From positions 1 to 64,000 of the forward strand of contig JAEWVF010000105.1 in assembly GCA_023459215.1 (NCBI GenBank): DNA of 64,000 nt. Reading direction: 5' to 3'. This document shows positions 19,968 to 27,905 of the stretch, piece after piece; position 1 is the first letter of the stretch, and each line of letters opens with the position of its first letter. The notes below the pieces were generated by a model. It had not been told where the DNA came from and made no database searches. It worked only from the letters and a program-made list of their open reading frames with translations. Source of the DNA: Chloroflexota bacterium (GTDB taxonomy: Bacteria; Chloroflexota; Anaerolineae; Anaerolineales; Villigracilaceae). The translations under genes were made by a program, and so were the position numbers.

Positions 19968-20342
19968 ATGAGCAAATCCCGCAGTCAACAAATGGTAGAT
20001 CGTTTGCGCGCAATGCAGGCTTCGGCACCTGACATCGAAGCCTCGGCTGTCGTTTCCGTGGATGGCCTGATCATGGCCTCGGCCCTGCAACAGGGCGCGG
20101 AAGAAGATCGTGTTTCAGCGATGTCGGCGGCCATGTTGTCGCTCGGCGAACGCATCGCGTCTGAGTTGGGACGCGGCGGCCTGGAGCAGGTATATATCAA
20201 GGGCAACAACGGCTTCATCGTGCTGATTGCTGTCGGCGACGAAGCGGTTCTGACCGCCCTGGCGCGCCAGGAAGGCAAACTCGGCCTGGTGTTCCTTGAG
20301 ATGCGCCGCGCTGCGGAAGATTTGACCAAACTGGTCGGTTAA
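19968..20342 (+). CDS. Roadblock/LC7 domain protein
   Basis: 124 aa, one roadblock/LC7 (MglB-like) domain: IEASAVVSVDGLIMASAL, then a central helix with MSAAMLSLGERIASELG and a strand IKGNNGFIVLIAVGDEAVLTAL. Such proteins often regulate small Ras-like GTPases or form scaffolds; no GTPase gene is adjacent. The ATG at 19968 has TTGGAG 8 nt upstream; an upstream in-frame start lacks a binding site. Confidence 0.88.
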   Translation: MSKSRSQQMVDRLRAMQASAPDIEASAVVSVDGLIMASALQQGAEEDRVSAMSAAMLSLGERIASELGRGGLEQVYIKGNNGFIVLIAVGDEAVLTALARQEGKLGLVFLEMRRAAEDLTKLVG

Positions 20343-20370
20343 CCCAACCAGCCTGATTTCCGAAAGAATA

Positions 20371-20400
20371 CCCCCGCCATTTGGCGGGGGTTCTGTTTTA
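20371..20400 (+). terminator. Terminator after the roadblock gene
   Basis: CCCCCGCC pairs with GGCGGGGG around an ATTT loop, followed by TTCTGTTTTA. It lies between two convergent genes. Confidence 0.88.
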
Positions 20401-21573
20401 CGCTGGGGGGATTTTGGCCTGTCCGAGCAGCACCGGCAGACCGCCATTGATTAATCGCACGGATGTTTCCAAACGCAAACGAGTCTGGCCCAGCAGGGCT
20501 GGGTCGCTGCTTAAAATGCTGACGTTCCAGCCCGGGCATTGGACGCGCAGCACGTTGCCGAGTTGAGCGTAAAGGTTGCGCAAATCCTGGTTGGCGCTGA
20601 CCCGCTCCCCGTAGGGCGGGTTGCAGACGATCCAGCCGGCCTGCGCGGGCGGCTGGATGGCCGAGACAGCCTGGCGCTCGAACCGGATTTTCCCGGCCAC
20701 CCCGGCCCGTTCGGCGTTGGCCTGGGCCATGCGGATGGCGCCCTCGTCGCGGTCGGAGGCCAGCAGGATCGGGCCATCGCTCTTTTGCTGTGAGATGGCT
20801 TGTTGCCTGGTGTCTTCCCAGAGCGCGCGATCAAAATTAGGCCAGTCCATAAACGCGAAACGACGGTTAAGGCCGGGTGGGATTTGCAGGGCCAGCAGGG
20901 CGGCCTCGATTGGGATGGTGCCCGATCCGCAAAACGGATCGATTAGCGGCGCGAGCTTGTCCCAGCCGCTGGCGAACAGGATTGCCGCCGCCAGGGTTTC
21001 GCGCAGCGGCGCTTTGGCGCTGGCCAGGCGGTACCCGCGCCGGTGCAGGTTTTGCCCGGAAGAATCGATGCTGAGGGTGATGCGGTCGTTGACCAGCCGG
21101 GCCACGATCAGTTGGGCTGGCTCCGCGGGTTCTTCATCTGAGGATGCGTGCGGGCGCGGACAGGCCTGTCCAAGCCGTTCGGCGATGGCCAGCCCGATGC
21201 GTTCGGCCACCGCATCGGAATGATACAGGCGCGATTTGCGGCAGGTAACGCGGATTTGAATCGGCTGGCCGGGGTGCAGGTAGCGTTCCCAGGCCAGGCG
21301 CGCGGCTCCGCTGCGCAATTCGTCAAAGGTGCGCGCGTAAAAGAAATTCCCCAGGCGCACCAGCACCCGGCTGGCGCTGCGCAGGGACAGGTTGGCCCGA
21401 TACAGCCCGGCCAGGTTGGCGCGGAAGTCGAGGCCGCCGGGATCGGCTGGGGGTTGTTCCGCTTTGTTCGCAGCGGCAGGCAAGCCTGCGGGGGGTAGGC
21501 TCAGCGCATCCAGTTCGCGGGCGGTAAAAGGCCAGATGCCCGGCGCGGTCACGGCATAGCAGTAAAAATCCAT
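20398..21573 (-). CDS. rlmL: THUMP-domain class I SAM-dependent RNA methyltransferase (RlmL-like)
   Basis: 391 aa. The N-terminal region (about 1-180) includes a ferredoxin-like/THUMP module (LRSASRVLVRLGNFFARTFDEL-type block near residue 70, without giving it in full). The methyltransferase half has LIDPFCGSGTIPIEAALLA and the catalytic NPPY motif in IVCNPPYGERV. This pattern fits the m2G2445 23S rRNA enzyme RlmL/YcbY; related THUMP methyltransferases such as TrmN are alternatives. The ATG at 21571-21573 lies 6 nt after TACAAT, implying a leaderless transcript. Confidence 0.85.
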   Translation of the reverse strand: MDFYCYAVTAPGIWPFTARELDALSLPPAGLPAAANKAEQPPADPGGLDFRANLAGLYRANLSLRSASRVLVRLGNFFYARTFDELRSGAARLAWERYLHPGQPIQIRVTCRKSRLYHSDAVAERIGLAIAERLGQACPRPHASSDEEPAEPAQLIVARLVNDRITLSIDSSGQNLHRRGYRLASAKAPLRETLAAAILFASGWDKLAPLIDPFCGSGTIPIEAALLALQIPPGLNRRFAFMDWPNFDRALWEDTRQQAISQQKSDGPILLASDRDEGAIRMAQANAERAGVAGKIRFERQAVSAIQPPAQAGWIVCNPPYGERVSANQDLRNLYAQLGNVLRVQCPGWNVSILSSDPALLGQTRLRLETSVRLINGGLPVLLGQAKIPPA

Positions 21574-21579
21574 GCGATG

Positions 21580-21585
21580 ATTGTA
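21580..21585 (-). promoter_or_regulatory. -10 box placing the rlmL start codon at the transcript 5' end
   Basis: On the minus strand TACAAT is followed by CATCGC and then the ATG. The 6-nt distance matches the usual -10 to transcription start distance, so the mRNA would begin at or next to the A of ATG. No Shine-Dalgarno is present. Confidence 0.6.
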
Positions 21586-21704
21586 CCTTATGCGCCTGCC
21601 TGGGGCGGCGGGTATCCTTAACAAATCCATAACCTTAAACAAAGCCTGCAAGGGTAGAATCGCAGGGAATTTGACCGGGATTGTATAATTAAAGGAAAAC
21701 AGAA

Positions 21705-23828
21705 ATGGCGGCCTCTGAGATGCCCGAGCAACCCACATTTGACCTGCAAGATCCAAAACTCTATCTTAATCGTGAACTGAGCCTGTTGGAGTTCCAGCGC
21801 CGCGTTTTGGAAGAGGCGGTCGACGAGCGTTGGCCGCTGCTCGAACGCACCAAATTCCTGTCGATTTTTGGCTCGAACATGGATGAGTTCTTTATGGTGC
21901 GTGTAGGTGGGTTGAAGATGCAGGTGGATGAGGGTGTGGTTGAGTTTTCGCCGGATGGCCGCACACCCGCCGAGCAGGTGGCCGCCATCCGCAAGGTGGC
22001 CAGCGACCTGCTCAAGACCGGTCATGAGATGTGGACCGAAGACCTGCGCAAGCAGTTGGATCGGGCCGGCATCCATGTGCTGGATTATGACCAGTTGGAC
22101 GAAAAGCAGCGCGAATCTTCGCAGGAATATTTCGACGAGGTGATTTTCCCGGTGCTGACGCCGCTGGCGTTTGATCCGGGGCATCCTTTCCCGCATATTT
22201 CCAACCTGAGCCTGAATCTTGCCATCTTGATTCGGGATGAAAAAGGCCATGAGCGTTTTGCGCGCCTTAAGATTCCCAGTTCGCTGCCGCGCCTGCTGCC
22301 GCTCAAACGTTCGTCCGGCAGCACCCGCAAGGATGGCACGGTTCCGTATCATCACTATTTTGTCTGGCTGGAGCAGGTCATCCTGGCGAACCTGGCGGCT
22401 TTGTTCCCCGGCATGAAAATCATGGAAGCGCACCTGTTCCGCGTGATTCGCAACGCCGACCTGGTGGTGCAGGAACTCGAAGGGGACGACCTGCTCGAAA
22501 CCATGCAGGAAAGCGTCCGTGAGCGCCGCTTTGGCTCGGTCGTCTGCGTGGAAATCAACCGCCAGATGCCGGCTCGTATCCGCGAGGTGCTGGTCGACCA
22601 GTTGGAGATGGACGCCAAGGATGTTTTTGCTTTCGATGGCCCGCTGGGCCTGAACGATTTGCGTTCCCTGCTCTCCATCGACCGCCCGGATTTGAAGGAT
22701 GCTCCCTTCCTGCCGGTGGTGCCCAAAAACTTGAAGAAGCCCAACGGCGACGATGCCAACGTTTTGGATGCCGTCCGCCTGGATGATATTCTCCTGCACC
22801 AGCCCTATGACTCGTTCATGCCGGTCATTAATTTCCTGCGCCAGGCGGCTCACGATAAAGATGTGCTGGCGATCAAACAAACTCTCTATCGGGTTGGCAC
22901 AAATGCCCCGGTAGTGCGCGCCTTGCTCGAAGCGCGCCGGGATTACGGCAAGCAGGTCTCGACCCTGGTCGAATTGAAGGCGCGTTTCGATGAAGAGAGC
23001 AACATCGGTTGGGCGCGCATGTTGGAACAGGAAGGCGTGCATGTGGTCTATGGCCTGCTCGGCTTGAAAACCCATGCCAAAGTCGCCCTGATCGTGCGCC
23101 GGGAGGGGGAGCACATCCGCCGTTACATCCACCTTGGGACAGGCAACTATAACGCCGCCACCGCCCAGGTTTACGAAGACATGGGTTTGTTCACCGTCGA
23201 CCCGGAAATTTGCGCCGATGCGACCGACCTGTTCAATTACCTGACCGGCTATTCGGCCAAGAAGGAATATCGCAAGTTGCTGGTGGCTCCGGTCAACCTG
23301 CGCCAGCGCTTCGAAGCGTTGATCGAACGCGAGATCGAGCATCATAAAGCGGGCCGGCCCGCTCATCTTCTGTTCAAGTTCAATGCCCTGGTCGACAAAT
23401 CCATTATCCAGAAGCTGTACCAGGCCTCCCAGGCCGGACTCAAGGTCGATTTGATTGTGCGCGGGATTTGCTGCCTGCGCCCTGGGATTGAAGGGCTGAG
23501 TGAGAACATCCGCGTAGTCAGCATTTTGGGACGTTTCCTTGAACACAGCCGCATCTATTATTTCGAAAACGCCGGTGAGCCGCAGGTCTATCTTGGTAGC
23601 GCCGATTTGATGCCGCGTAACCTTGACCGGCGCGTGGAAATCCTTTTCCCGATTGAAGACCAGCGCAATATCCGCTATATCCGTCATTATGTGCTCGATA
23701 CTTACCTGCGTGACAATGTTTCGGCCCGCCTGATGCAGCCGGATGGAACCTACAAGCGTCTTTCCCCCGGCAAGGATGAAGCCGAGGTCAACTCCCAGCA
23801 AATTTTCTTGCGCAATGCCCGAAGCTGA
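21705..23828 (+). CDS. ppk1: Polyphosphate kinase 1
   Basis: 707 aa, full length. The N-terminal domain begins YLNRELSLLEFQRRVLEEA; the active-site His lies in RYIHLGTGNYNAATA (near residue 474) and the second conserved His in RFLEHSRIYYF. It makes polyphosphate reversibly from ATP. A TATAAT box at 21684-21689 and AAAGGA precede the start. It overlaps the CHAD gene by 14 bp; with the SixA-like phosphatase they form a polyphosphate-related operon. Confidence 0.96.
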   Translation: MAASEMPEQPTFDLQDPKLYLNRELSLLEFQRRVLEEAVDERWPLLERTKFLSIFGSNMDEFFMVRVGGLKMQVDEGVVEFSPDGRTPAEQVAAIRKVASDLLKTGHEMWTEDLRKQLDRAGIHVLDYDQLDEKQRESSQEYFDEVIFPVLTPLAFDPGHPFPHISNLSLNLAILIRDEKGHERFARLKIPSSLPRLLPLKRSSGSTRKDGTVPYHHYFVWLEQVILANLAALFPGMKIMEAHLFRVIRNADLVVQELEGDDLLETMQESVRERRFGSVVCVEINRQMPARIREVLVDQLEMDAKDVFAFDGPLGLNDLRSLLSIDRPDLKDAPFLPVVPKNLKKPNGDDANVLDAVRLDDILLHQPYDSFMPVINFLRQAAHDKDVLAIKQTLYRVGTNAPVVRALLEARRDYGKQVSTLVELKARFDEESNIGWARMLEQEGVHVVYGLLGLKTHAKVALIVRREGEHIRRYIHLGTGNYNAATAQVYEDMGLFTVDPEICADATDLFNYLTGYSAKKEYRKLLVAPVNLRQRFEALIEREIEHHKAGRPAHLLFKFNALVDKSIIQKLYQASQAGLKVDLIVRGICCLRPGIEGLSENIRVVSILGRFLEHSRIYYFENAGEPQVYLGSADLMPRNLDRRVEILFPIEDQRNIRYIRHYVLDTYLRDNVSARLMQPDGTYKRLSPGKDEAEVNSQQIFLRNARS

Positions 23829-24816
23829 CCGCTCCCGACCGCCCCGCCAGAAAGAGAAACCCCCGGCCCGCAAAAAAAGGCCGCAGGGACTCTCTGCCGA
23901 TTTACCGCTGTCGGAATATGCCCGCGCGGTGATGTTTTTTCATTACGAAGAACTCCTGCGCCACGAGGCCGGGACGCGCCTCGGCCAGGATATCGAAGCC
24001 CTGCACGATATGCGCGTTGCGACCCGGCGCTTGCGGGCCGCTTTCGATGTTTTCCTGCCGGCGTTTCGGCTGCGCGCGGTCAAGCCCTTGCTGGGAGAAC
24101 TGCGTACCGTGCGCCTGGCGCTTGGCCCTGTCCGCGACCTGGATGTTTTTATCGAAAATGCCCGTCGGCACCAGTCCGCCCACTCCGTTGACCTGGGTCT
24201 TTTGCTTACCGAATGGCAGGTCCGCCGCGAAACCGCCCGCAGCCAGATGCTGGCTTATCTGGACGGCCCCGCTTTTGAAACCTTTAAAACGGATTTTGGC
24301 CAATTTCTGCAAACGCCCGGCGCTGGCGCGCGCGTTTTTGACCCGCAGCAGCCCCAGCCGCAAATCACCTGGCAGTCCGCCCCGGGGTTGATCTACCAGC
24401 GCTACCAGAATGTTCTTGCTTGTGAGCCGCTCCTGCCCGGCGCCAGCCCGGAGCAACTCCACGACCTGCGCGTGCGCTTCAAGAAGTTCCGTTATACCCT
24501 CGAGTTTTTCCGTGAGATTCTTGGCAAACCGCTTGGCCTGGCGATTAGCGACCTGAAAATCATTCAGGATCATCTCGGCGACTTGAACGACGCCCACCTT
24601 TCCTGCGAATTGCTGAAGCTAATCCTTGAAAAATTTGAGCGCGACGCCAAATCCCTGCCCCTGGCTGTGCGGCCCGATTTGGATGGCATCCGGGCTTACC
24701 TGGACTTCCTGAACGACCGCCGCCTGCAACTGACTGCTGGCTTTCCCTCGGCCTGGTCGCATTTTGTCCGCGCCGAATTCCGTCAAAACCTGGCCCTGGC
24801 CATTTCAGAACTATGA
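23815..24816 (+). CDS. CHAD domain protein (polyphosphate binding)
   Basis: 333 aa. A basic, Pro-rich N-terminus is followed by an all-helical CHAD domain with the conserved His/Arg surface: EALHDMRVATRRLRAAF near residue 62 and QLHDLRVRFKKFRYTLEFF near residue 220. CHAD domains bind polyphosphate, which agrees with the position directly after ppk1. The start inside the ppk1 3' end was chosen because longer versions overlap ppk1 coding sequence with no homologous content. Confidence 0.9.
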   Translation: MPEADRSRPPRQKEKPPARKKRPQGLSADLPLSEYARAVMFFHYEELLRHEAGTRLGQDIEALHDMRVATRRLRAAFDVFLPAFRLRAVKPLLGELRTVRLALGPVRDLDVFIENARRHQSAHSVDLGLLLTEWQVRRETARSQMLAYLDGPAFETFKTDFGQFLQTPGAGARVFDPQQPQPQITWQSAPGLIYQRYQNVLACEPLLPGASPEQLHDLRVRFKKFRYTLEFFREILGKPLGLAISDLKIIQDHLGDLNDAHLSCELLKLILEKFERDAKSLPLAVRPDLDGIRAYLDFLNDRRLQLTAGFPSAWSHFVRAEFRQNLALAISEL

Positions 24817-25304
24817 AAAAACTTTTTCTCTTGCGCCACGCCAAATCGAGCTGGAAAGATACCCTGCTGGGCGATCACGACCGCCCTTTGAACGGTCGTG
24901 GACGCGATGAAGCGCCGCTGGTGGGGGATTACTTGCGCCAGCGCGGACTCAGCCCGGCCTGCGTCGCCGTTTCAACGGCCCGGCGCGCCACCCAGACGGC
25001 TGCCGACGTTTTGAGCGCCATCCGCTACGAGGGCCGCATCGTTGCCTCGCGCGCGCTCTACCTGGCCGAAGTGGACGCCCTGCTTGCGTTTATTGCTCAA
25101 ACCCCGCAGGATTGTCCCAGCCTGATGGTCATCGCCCATAACCCCGGCCTTGAGCAACTGCTCGAGCGTTTGACCGGCCAGCCCGCGCCCATGCCCACCT
25201 CCAGCCTGGCGCACATCGCTCTTGATATGGATGATTGGCGCGAGCTAGAACGCATAACGAACGGCGAGTTGCTCGATCTTTGGCGTCCGGCCCTGCGCCA
25301 TTAA
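24813..25304 (+). CDS. SixA-like histidine phosphatase
   Basis: 163 aa. The catalytic RHG-type motif is LLRHAKSSW at residues 6-14; the second His is in VIAHNPGLEQLLERLTG near residue 107. Length and sequence match SixA-type phosphohistidine phosphatases. It overlaps the CHAD gene by 4 bp (ATGA). The ppk1-CHAD-SixA order suggests a role linked to polyphosphate or phosphohistidine metabolism, although its substrate is not shown by the sequence. Confidence 0.9.
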   Translation: MKKLFLLRHAKSSWKDTLLGDHDRPLNGRGRDEAPLVGDYLRQRGLSPACVAVSTARRATQTAADVLSAIRYEGRIVASRALYLAEVDALLAFIAQTPQDCPSLMVIAHNPGLEQLLERLTGQPAPMPTSSLAHIALDMDDWRELERITNGELLDLWRPALRH

Positions 25305-25322
25305 AGTTCACCCCGAAAATTG

Positions 25323-25350
25323 TTGACAATCCACTTACTGGTGGTATAAT
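25323..25350 (+). promoter_or_regulatory. Consensus sigma-70-type promoter of the rplU-rpmA-rpmE operon
   Basis: TTGACA at 25323-25328, a 16-bp spacer and TATAAT at 25345-25350, preceded by TGG, give both an ideal -35/-10 pair and an extended -10. It is the strongest promoter recognised in the window, as expected for ribosomal protein genes. Confidence 0.9.
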
Positions 25351-25356
25351 CTCCAT

Positions 25357-25489
25357 TCGCCTCTGCCCTGGCAGATAGTTTGCCGGGGCGGAATACTGTC
25401 AATCCCGGCTTACCCGTAACACGGCCCCCAAGTTGAATCAATCCAAAGGGCGGTGATTATGGCGAAGCGAAGACCAGGAGAAAGGTTCT
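25357..25489 (+). promoter_or_regulatory. Long 5' leader of rplU with hairpin and possible upstream ORF
   Basis: About 130 nt separate the predicted start site and the rplU ATG. Near its 5' end GCCCTGGCA and TGCCGGGGC (25365-25373 and 25381-25389) form a 9-bp stem with one G-U pair. A 16-codon ORF ([16 protein letters not shown]) starts at 25459 after AAAGGGCGG and overlaps the rplU start. Ribosomal leaders often mediate autoregulation; that role is inferred here. Confidence 0.45.
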
Positions 25490-25801
25490 ATGAAATTCGC
25501 TATTGTTGAAAGCGGCGGCAAACAGTATCGCGCCGTCGAAGGCGGCACGATTGAAGTCGACCGCCTGCAAGCAGCCCCCGGCGAAAGCATTGCCATCGAG
25601 CAAGTGCTGATGCTGGTGGATGGCGACGATGTCGCCGTAGGTACGCCAACTGTCAAAGGCGCGGCTGTTAAGGCTACCGTGCTGGAGCATTTCAAGGGTG
25701 AGAAGACCGTCAACTTCCACTATAAGCCCAAGAAACGCATTCGCCAGAAGACCGGCCATCGCCAGCAGTATACCCGCCTTGAAATTGAGAAAATCGGTTA
25801 A
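25490..25801 (+). CDS. rplU: 50S ribosomal protein L21
   Basis: 103 aa, the usual length. [19 protein letters not shown] and the C-terminal [24 protein letters not shown] are diagnostic of L21. AGGAG lies upstream. First gene of the classical L21-L27 pair. Confidence 0.98.
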   Translation: MKFAIVESGGKQYRAVEGGTIEVDRLQAAPGESIAIEQVLMLVDGDDVAVGTPTVKGAAVKATVLEHFKGEKTVNFHYKPKKRIRQKTGHRQQYTRLEIEKIG

Positions 25802-25812
25802 GAGAGGTAGAT

Positions 25813-26085
25813 ATGGCTCATAAAAAAGGTGGCGGTTCAAGCCGCAACGGTCGTGACTCAAATGCCCAGCGCCTGGGCGTTAAACGCTATGCTGGCCAGT
25901 TTGTTCTTTCTGGCAATATCCTTGTCCGCCAGCGTGGCACCCACATCAAACCCGGTCTGAACGTTGGTCGGGGCAAAGATGATACCTTGTTCGCTACGGC
26001 GGATGGCCTGGTGGTTTTCGATATTTATCATGGCCGCAAGCGTGTCAATATCCTTCCGGCTGAAATGCTCGAGGCCGAGGAGTAA
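25813..26085 (+). CDS. rpmA: 50S ribosomal protein L27
   Basis: 90 aa. The N-terminus is [20 protein letters not shown], starting with the mature AHKKGGG form without a cleavable Firmicutes-type leader. It follows rplU by 11 bp with AGAGGTAG as binding site. Confidence 0.98.
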   Translation: MAHKKGGGSSRNGRDSNAQRLGVKRYAGQFVLSGNILVRQRGTHIKPGLNVGRGKDDTLFATADGLVVFDIYHGRKRVNILPAEMLEAEE

Positions 26086-26089
26086 GAAC

Positions 26090-26563
26090 ATGAGAGCTGA
26101 AATTCATCCCAAATATTACGAAGCCAAGGTGACTTGCGCTTCTTGCGGCACCACCTGGACCACCGGCTCAACCAAAAAAGAGCTGCGCGTCGAAATCTGC
26201 TCGAACTGTCACCCCTTCTTTACCGGTGAACAGGCCCGCATCATCGACATGGAAGGTCAGGTCGACCGCTTCTATCGCAAACTCCAGGCCCGTCAGGAAT
26301 ATGTCGATCATCAAAAGGCCAAGGAAACCGAGAAGGTTTCGCCCAAGCGTCCGGTTGCAGACCTTGATCTGGGCACCCGCTCGACCAAGGCTTTGGCTGA
26401 AGCCGGCATCACCGAAATCGGTCAATTGCTCGCCAAACTCGCCCAGGGCGAGGCCGCTGCCCTGGCCATCGATGGCTTTGGCCGCAAATCGCTGATTGAC
26501 GCCAAGAAGAAGATGCGCGCCATGGGCTATGATGTGCCCGAAAGCGCCGCTGAAGCAGCCTAA
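26090..26563 (+). CDS. rpmE: Ribosomal protein L31 fused to an RNA polymerase alpha-CTD-like domain
   Basis: 157 aa, about twice the normal L31 length. Residues 1-75 are a zinc-type L31: [14 protein letters not shown] and CSNC pairs, and HPFFTGEQ ... GQVDRFYRK. After a charged linker, residues about 93-150 read [20 protein letters not shown], then GQLLAKL, and [19 protein letters not shown], which matches the helix-hairpin-helix pattern of the alpha C-terminal domain of RNA polymerase (L-S-x-R-x-x-N-x-L-x-x-A-G-I ... G-x-K-S-L-x-E-I). The start 4 nt after the rpmA stop is fixed by the L31 N-terminus. No frameshift is needed to join the parts. Confidence 0.9.
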   Translation: MRAEIHPKYYEAKVTCASCGTTWTTGSTKKELRVEICSNCHPFFTGEQARIIDMEGQVDRFYRKLQARQEYVDHQKAKETEKVSPKRPVADLDLGTRSTKALAEAGITEIGQLLAKLAQGEAAALAIDGFGRKSLIDAKKKMRAMGYDVPESAAEAA

Positions 26564-26587
26564 TTCCAGCGATTTTCAGGTAAACTT

Positions 26588-26621
26588 AACAGGCAGATGA
26601 ATACTCATCTGCCTGTTTTTA
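26588..26621 (+). terminator. Terminator of the rplU-rpmA-rpmE operon
   Basis: A 13-bp perfect stem, AACAGGCAGATGA with TCATCTGCCTGTT, has a 4-nt loop (ATAC) and is followed by TTTTA. Confidence 0.93.
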
Positions 26622-26659
26622 TTGCCCGACAGGGACTATCATATTTCTTGGGAGCGGAC

Positions 26660-27229
26660 ATGAAGCATAAAACCGGTTCGATTGAAGTCGTTTGCGGCTC
26701 GATGTTCAGCGGCAAAACAGACGAACTCATTCGACGCCTGCGCCGCGCTGTGATTGCGCGTCAGAAAGTGCAGGTTTTCAAACCATCCATCGATGTGCGT
26801 TACGCAGTTGAAAAGGTGACATCCCATGCCGGAGCCGACTTTGAGGCCATCCCGGTGCGAAATTCGGATGAAATCGCCGGGAAACTTGACGCGGATACAA
26901 CCGTCGTCGGTGTGGATGAGGCTCAGTTTTTTGACGAAGGCATCGTCGAAGTCACCCGTCAGTTGGCTGAGCGCGGCATCCGCGTTATCGTCGCCGGACT
27001 GGATACTGATTTCCGCGCTGAACCGTTCGGCCCGATGCCCACGCTGATGGCGGTGGCCGAACAGGTCGACAAACTCCAGGCGATTTGCATGGTTTGCGGC
27101 GAGCCGGCCTCGCGCACCCAGCGCCTGCTGGATGGCAAACCTGCTCGTTACGATGAGCCGATTGTGATTGTTGGCGCTTCGGAATTGTACGAAGCGCGCT
27201 GCCGTTTGCACCACCAGGTTCCGCGTTAG
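26660..27229 (+). CDS. tdk: Thymidine kinase
   Basis: 189 aa, type II thymidine kinase. P-loop [17 protein letters not shown] at residues 14-30; [17 protein letters not shown] is the Walker B/lid segment; [13 protein letters not shown] and the terminal CRLHH supply zinc ligands. Salvages thymidine to dTMP. The ATG at 26660 follows GGAG; an in-frame upstream start at 26597 falls in the terminator of the preceding operon. Confidence 0.95.
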   Translation: MKHKTGSIEVVCGSMFSGKTDELIRRLRRAVIARQKVQVFKPSIDVRYAVEKVTSHAGADFEAIPVRNSDEIAGKLDADTTVVGVDEAQFFDEGIVEVTRQLAERGIRVIVAGLDTDFRAEPFGPMPTLMAVAEQVDKLQAICMVCGEPASRTQRLLDGKPARYDEPIVIVGASELYEARCRLHHQVPR

Positions 27230-27249
27230 TTCCCAAGGAGAAGTATCCC

Positions 27250-27807
27250 ATGCAAGATTATCGTGAGTTTCTCGCTGAAACCTTGATCGATGAAGCCACC
27301 CTGAAAACGCGTGTTGCAGAGCTTGGCGCGCAAATCAGCCGGGATTATGCCGGGCAGGATTTGCTGTTGATTTGCATCCTGCGCGGCGGGATTACGTTCA
27401 TGGTTGACCTGATGCGCCACGTCACTGTCCCGCATGGCATGGATTGTATGGCCATCTCCTCTTATGGCGTTGGCGCGCGTTCTTCCACCGGCAACGTCCG
27501 CCTGACCTATGACCTGCAAAACAACATCGAAGGCCGCAATGTGCTCCTGGTGGAAGATATTGTCGATAGCGGACACACCATTTCACATGTTTTGGAACTG
27601 CTGCGCACTCGCAACCCGAAAAGTCTGAAGGTTTGCGCCCTGCTCGACAAAGCTGAGCGCCGTGAGATCGAAGTTCCGATTGATTACACCGGCTTTGTCA
27701 TCCCGAACGCCTATGTTTTTGGCTACGGCCTCGACATTGACGAGTACTACCGCAATCTGCCCTTTATCGGCGTTGTCAATTTGGAAAAATACAAACCTGA
27801 AGGCTAA
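27250..27807 (+). CDS. hpt: Hypoxanthine phosphoribosyltransferase
   Basis: 185 aa. PRPP-binding motif VLLVEDIVDSGHTI near residue 96 and ISSYGVGARSSTGNVRLT earlier match bacterial HPRT. Makes IMP/GMP from hypoxanthine/guanine, fitting with guaB elsewhere in the window. AAGGAG precedes the ATG; 20 bp after tdk, so a salvage operon tdk-hpt is likely. Confidence 0.95.
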   Translation: MQDYREFLAETLIDEATLKTRVAELGAQISRDYAGQDLLLICILRGGITFMVDLMRHVTVPHGMDCMAISSYGVGARSSTGNVRLTYDLQNNIEGRNVLLVEDIVDSGHTISHVLELLRTRNPKSLKVCALLDKAERREIEVPIDYTGFVIPNAYVFGYGLDIDEYYRNLPFIGVVNLEKYKPEG

Positions 27808-27814
27808 CGAAACT

Positions 27815-27895
27815 TAACGCAAAGGCGCAGAGCGTAAGAGACGCAAAGAAAATAAAAAAAACTCTGCGCACTTTGCGACCTTGCGTCTCTGCGTT
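27815..27895. repeat. Imperfect inverted repeat of the GACGCAAAG type
   Basis: A left arm of GCAAAG/GCAGAG/GACGCAAAG words is mirrored on the right by CTCTGCG, CTTTGCG, CTTGCGTCTC and TGCGTT, around an A-rich centre. This resembles widespread intergenic palindromic elements. It sits between hpt and the CCA-enzyme gene and may work as a transcription end or mRNA-stabilising hairpin. Confidence 0.6.
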
Positions 27896-27905
27896 GAAAA
27901 GCATC

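Noticed and set aside
18411..20090. 559-aa open frame antisense to guaB
   Set aside because: Its content is a low-complexity His/Gln/Arg-rich mirror of IMP dehydrogenase; no ribosome-binding site.
21618..23873. 751-aa open frame antisense to ppk1
   Set aside because: It lies opposite a well-conserved gene, has no recognisable domain or start site and reads like a codon-bias shadow.
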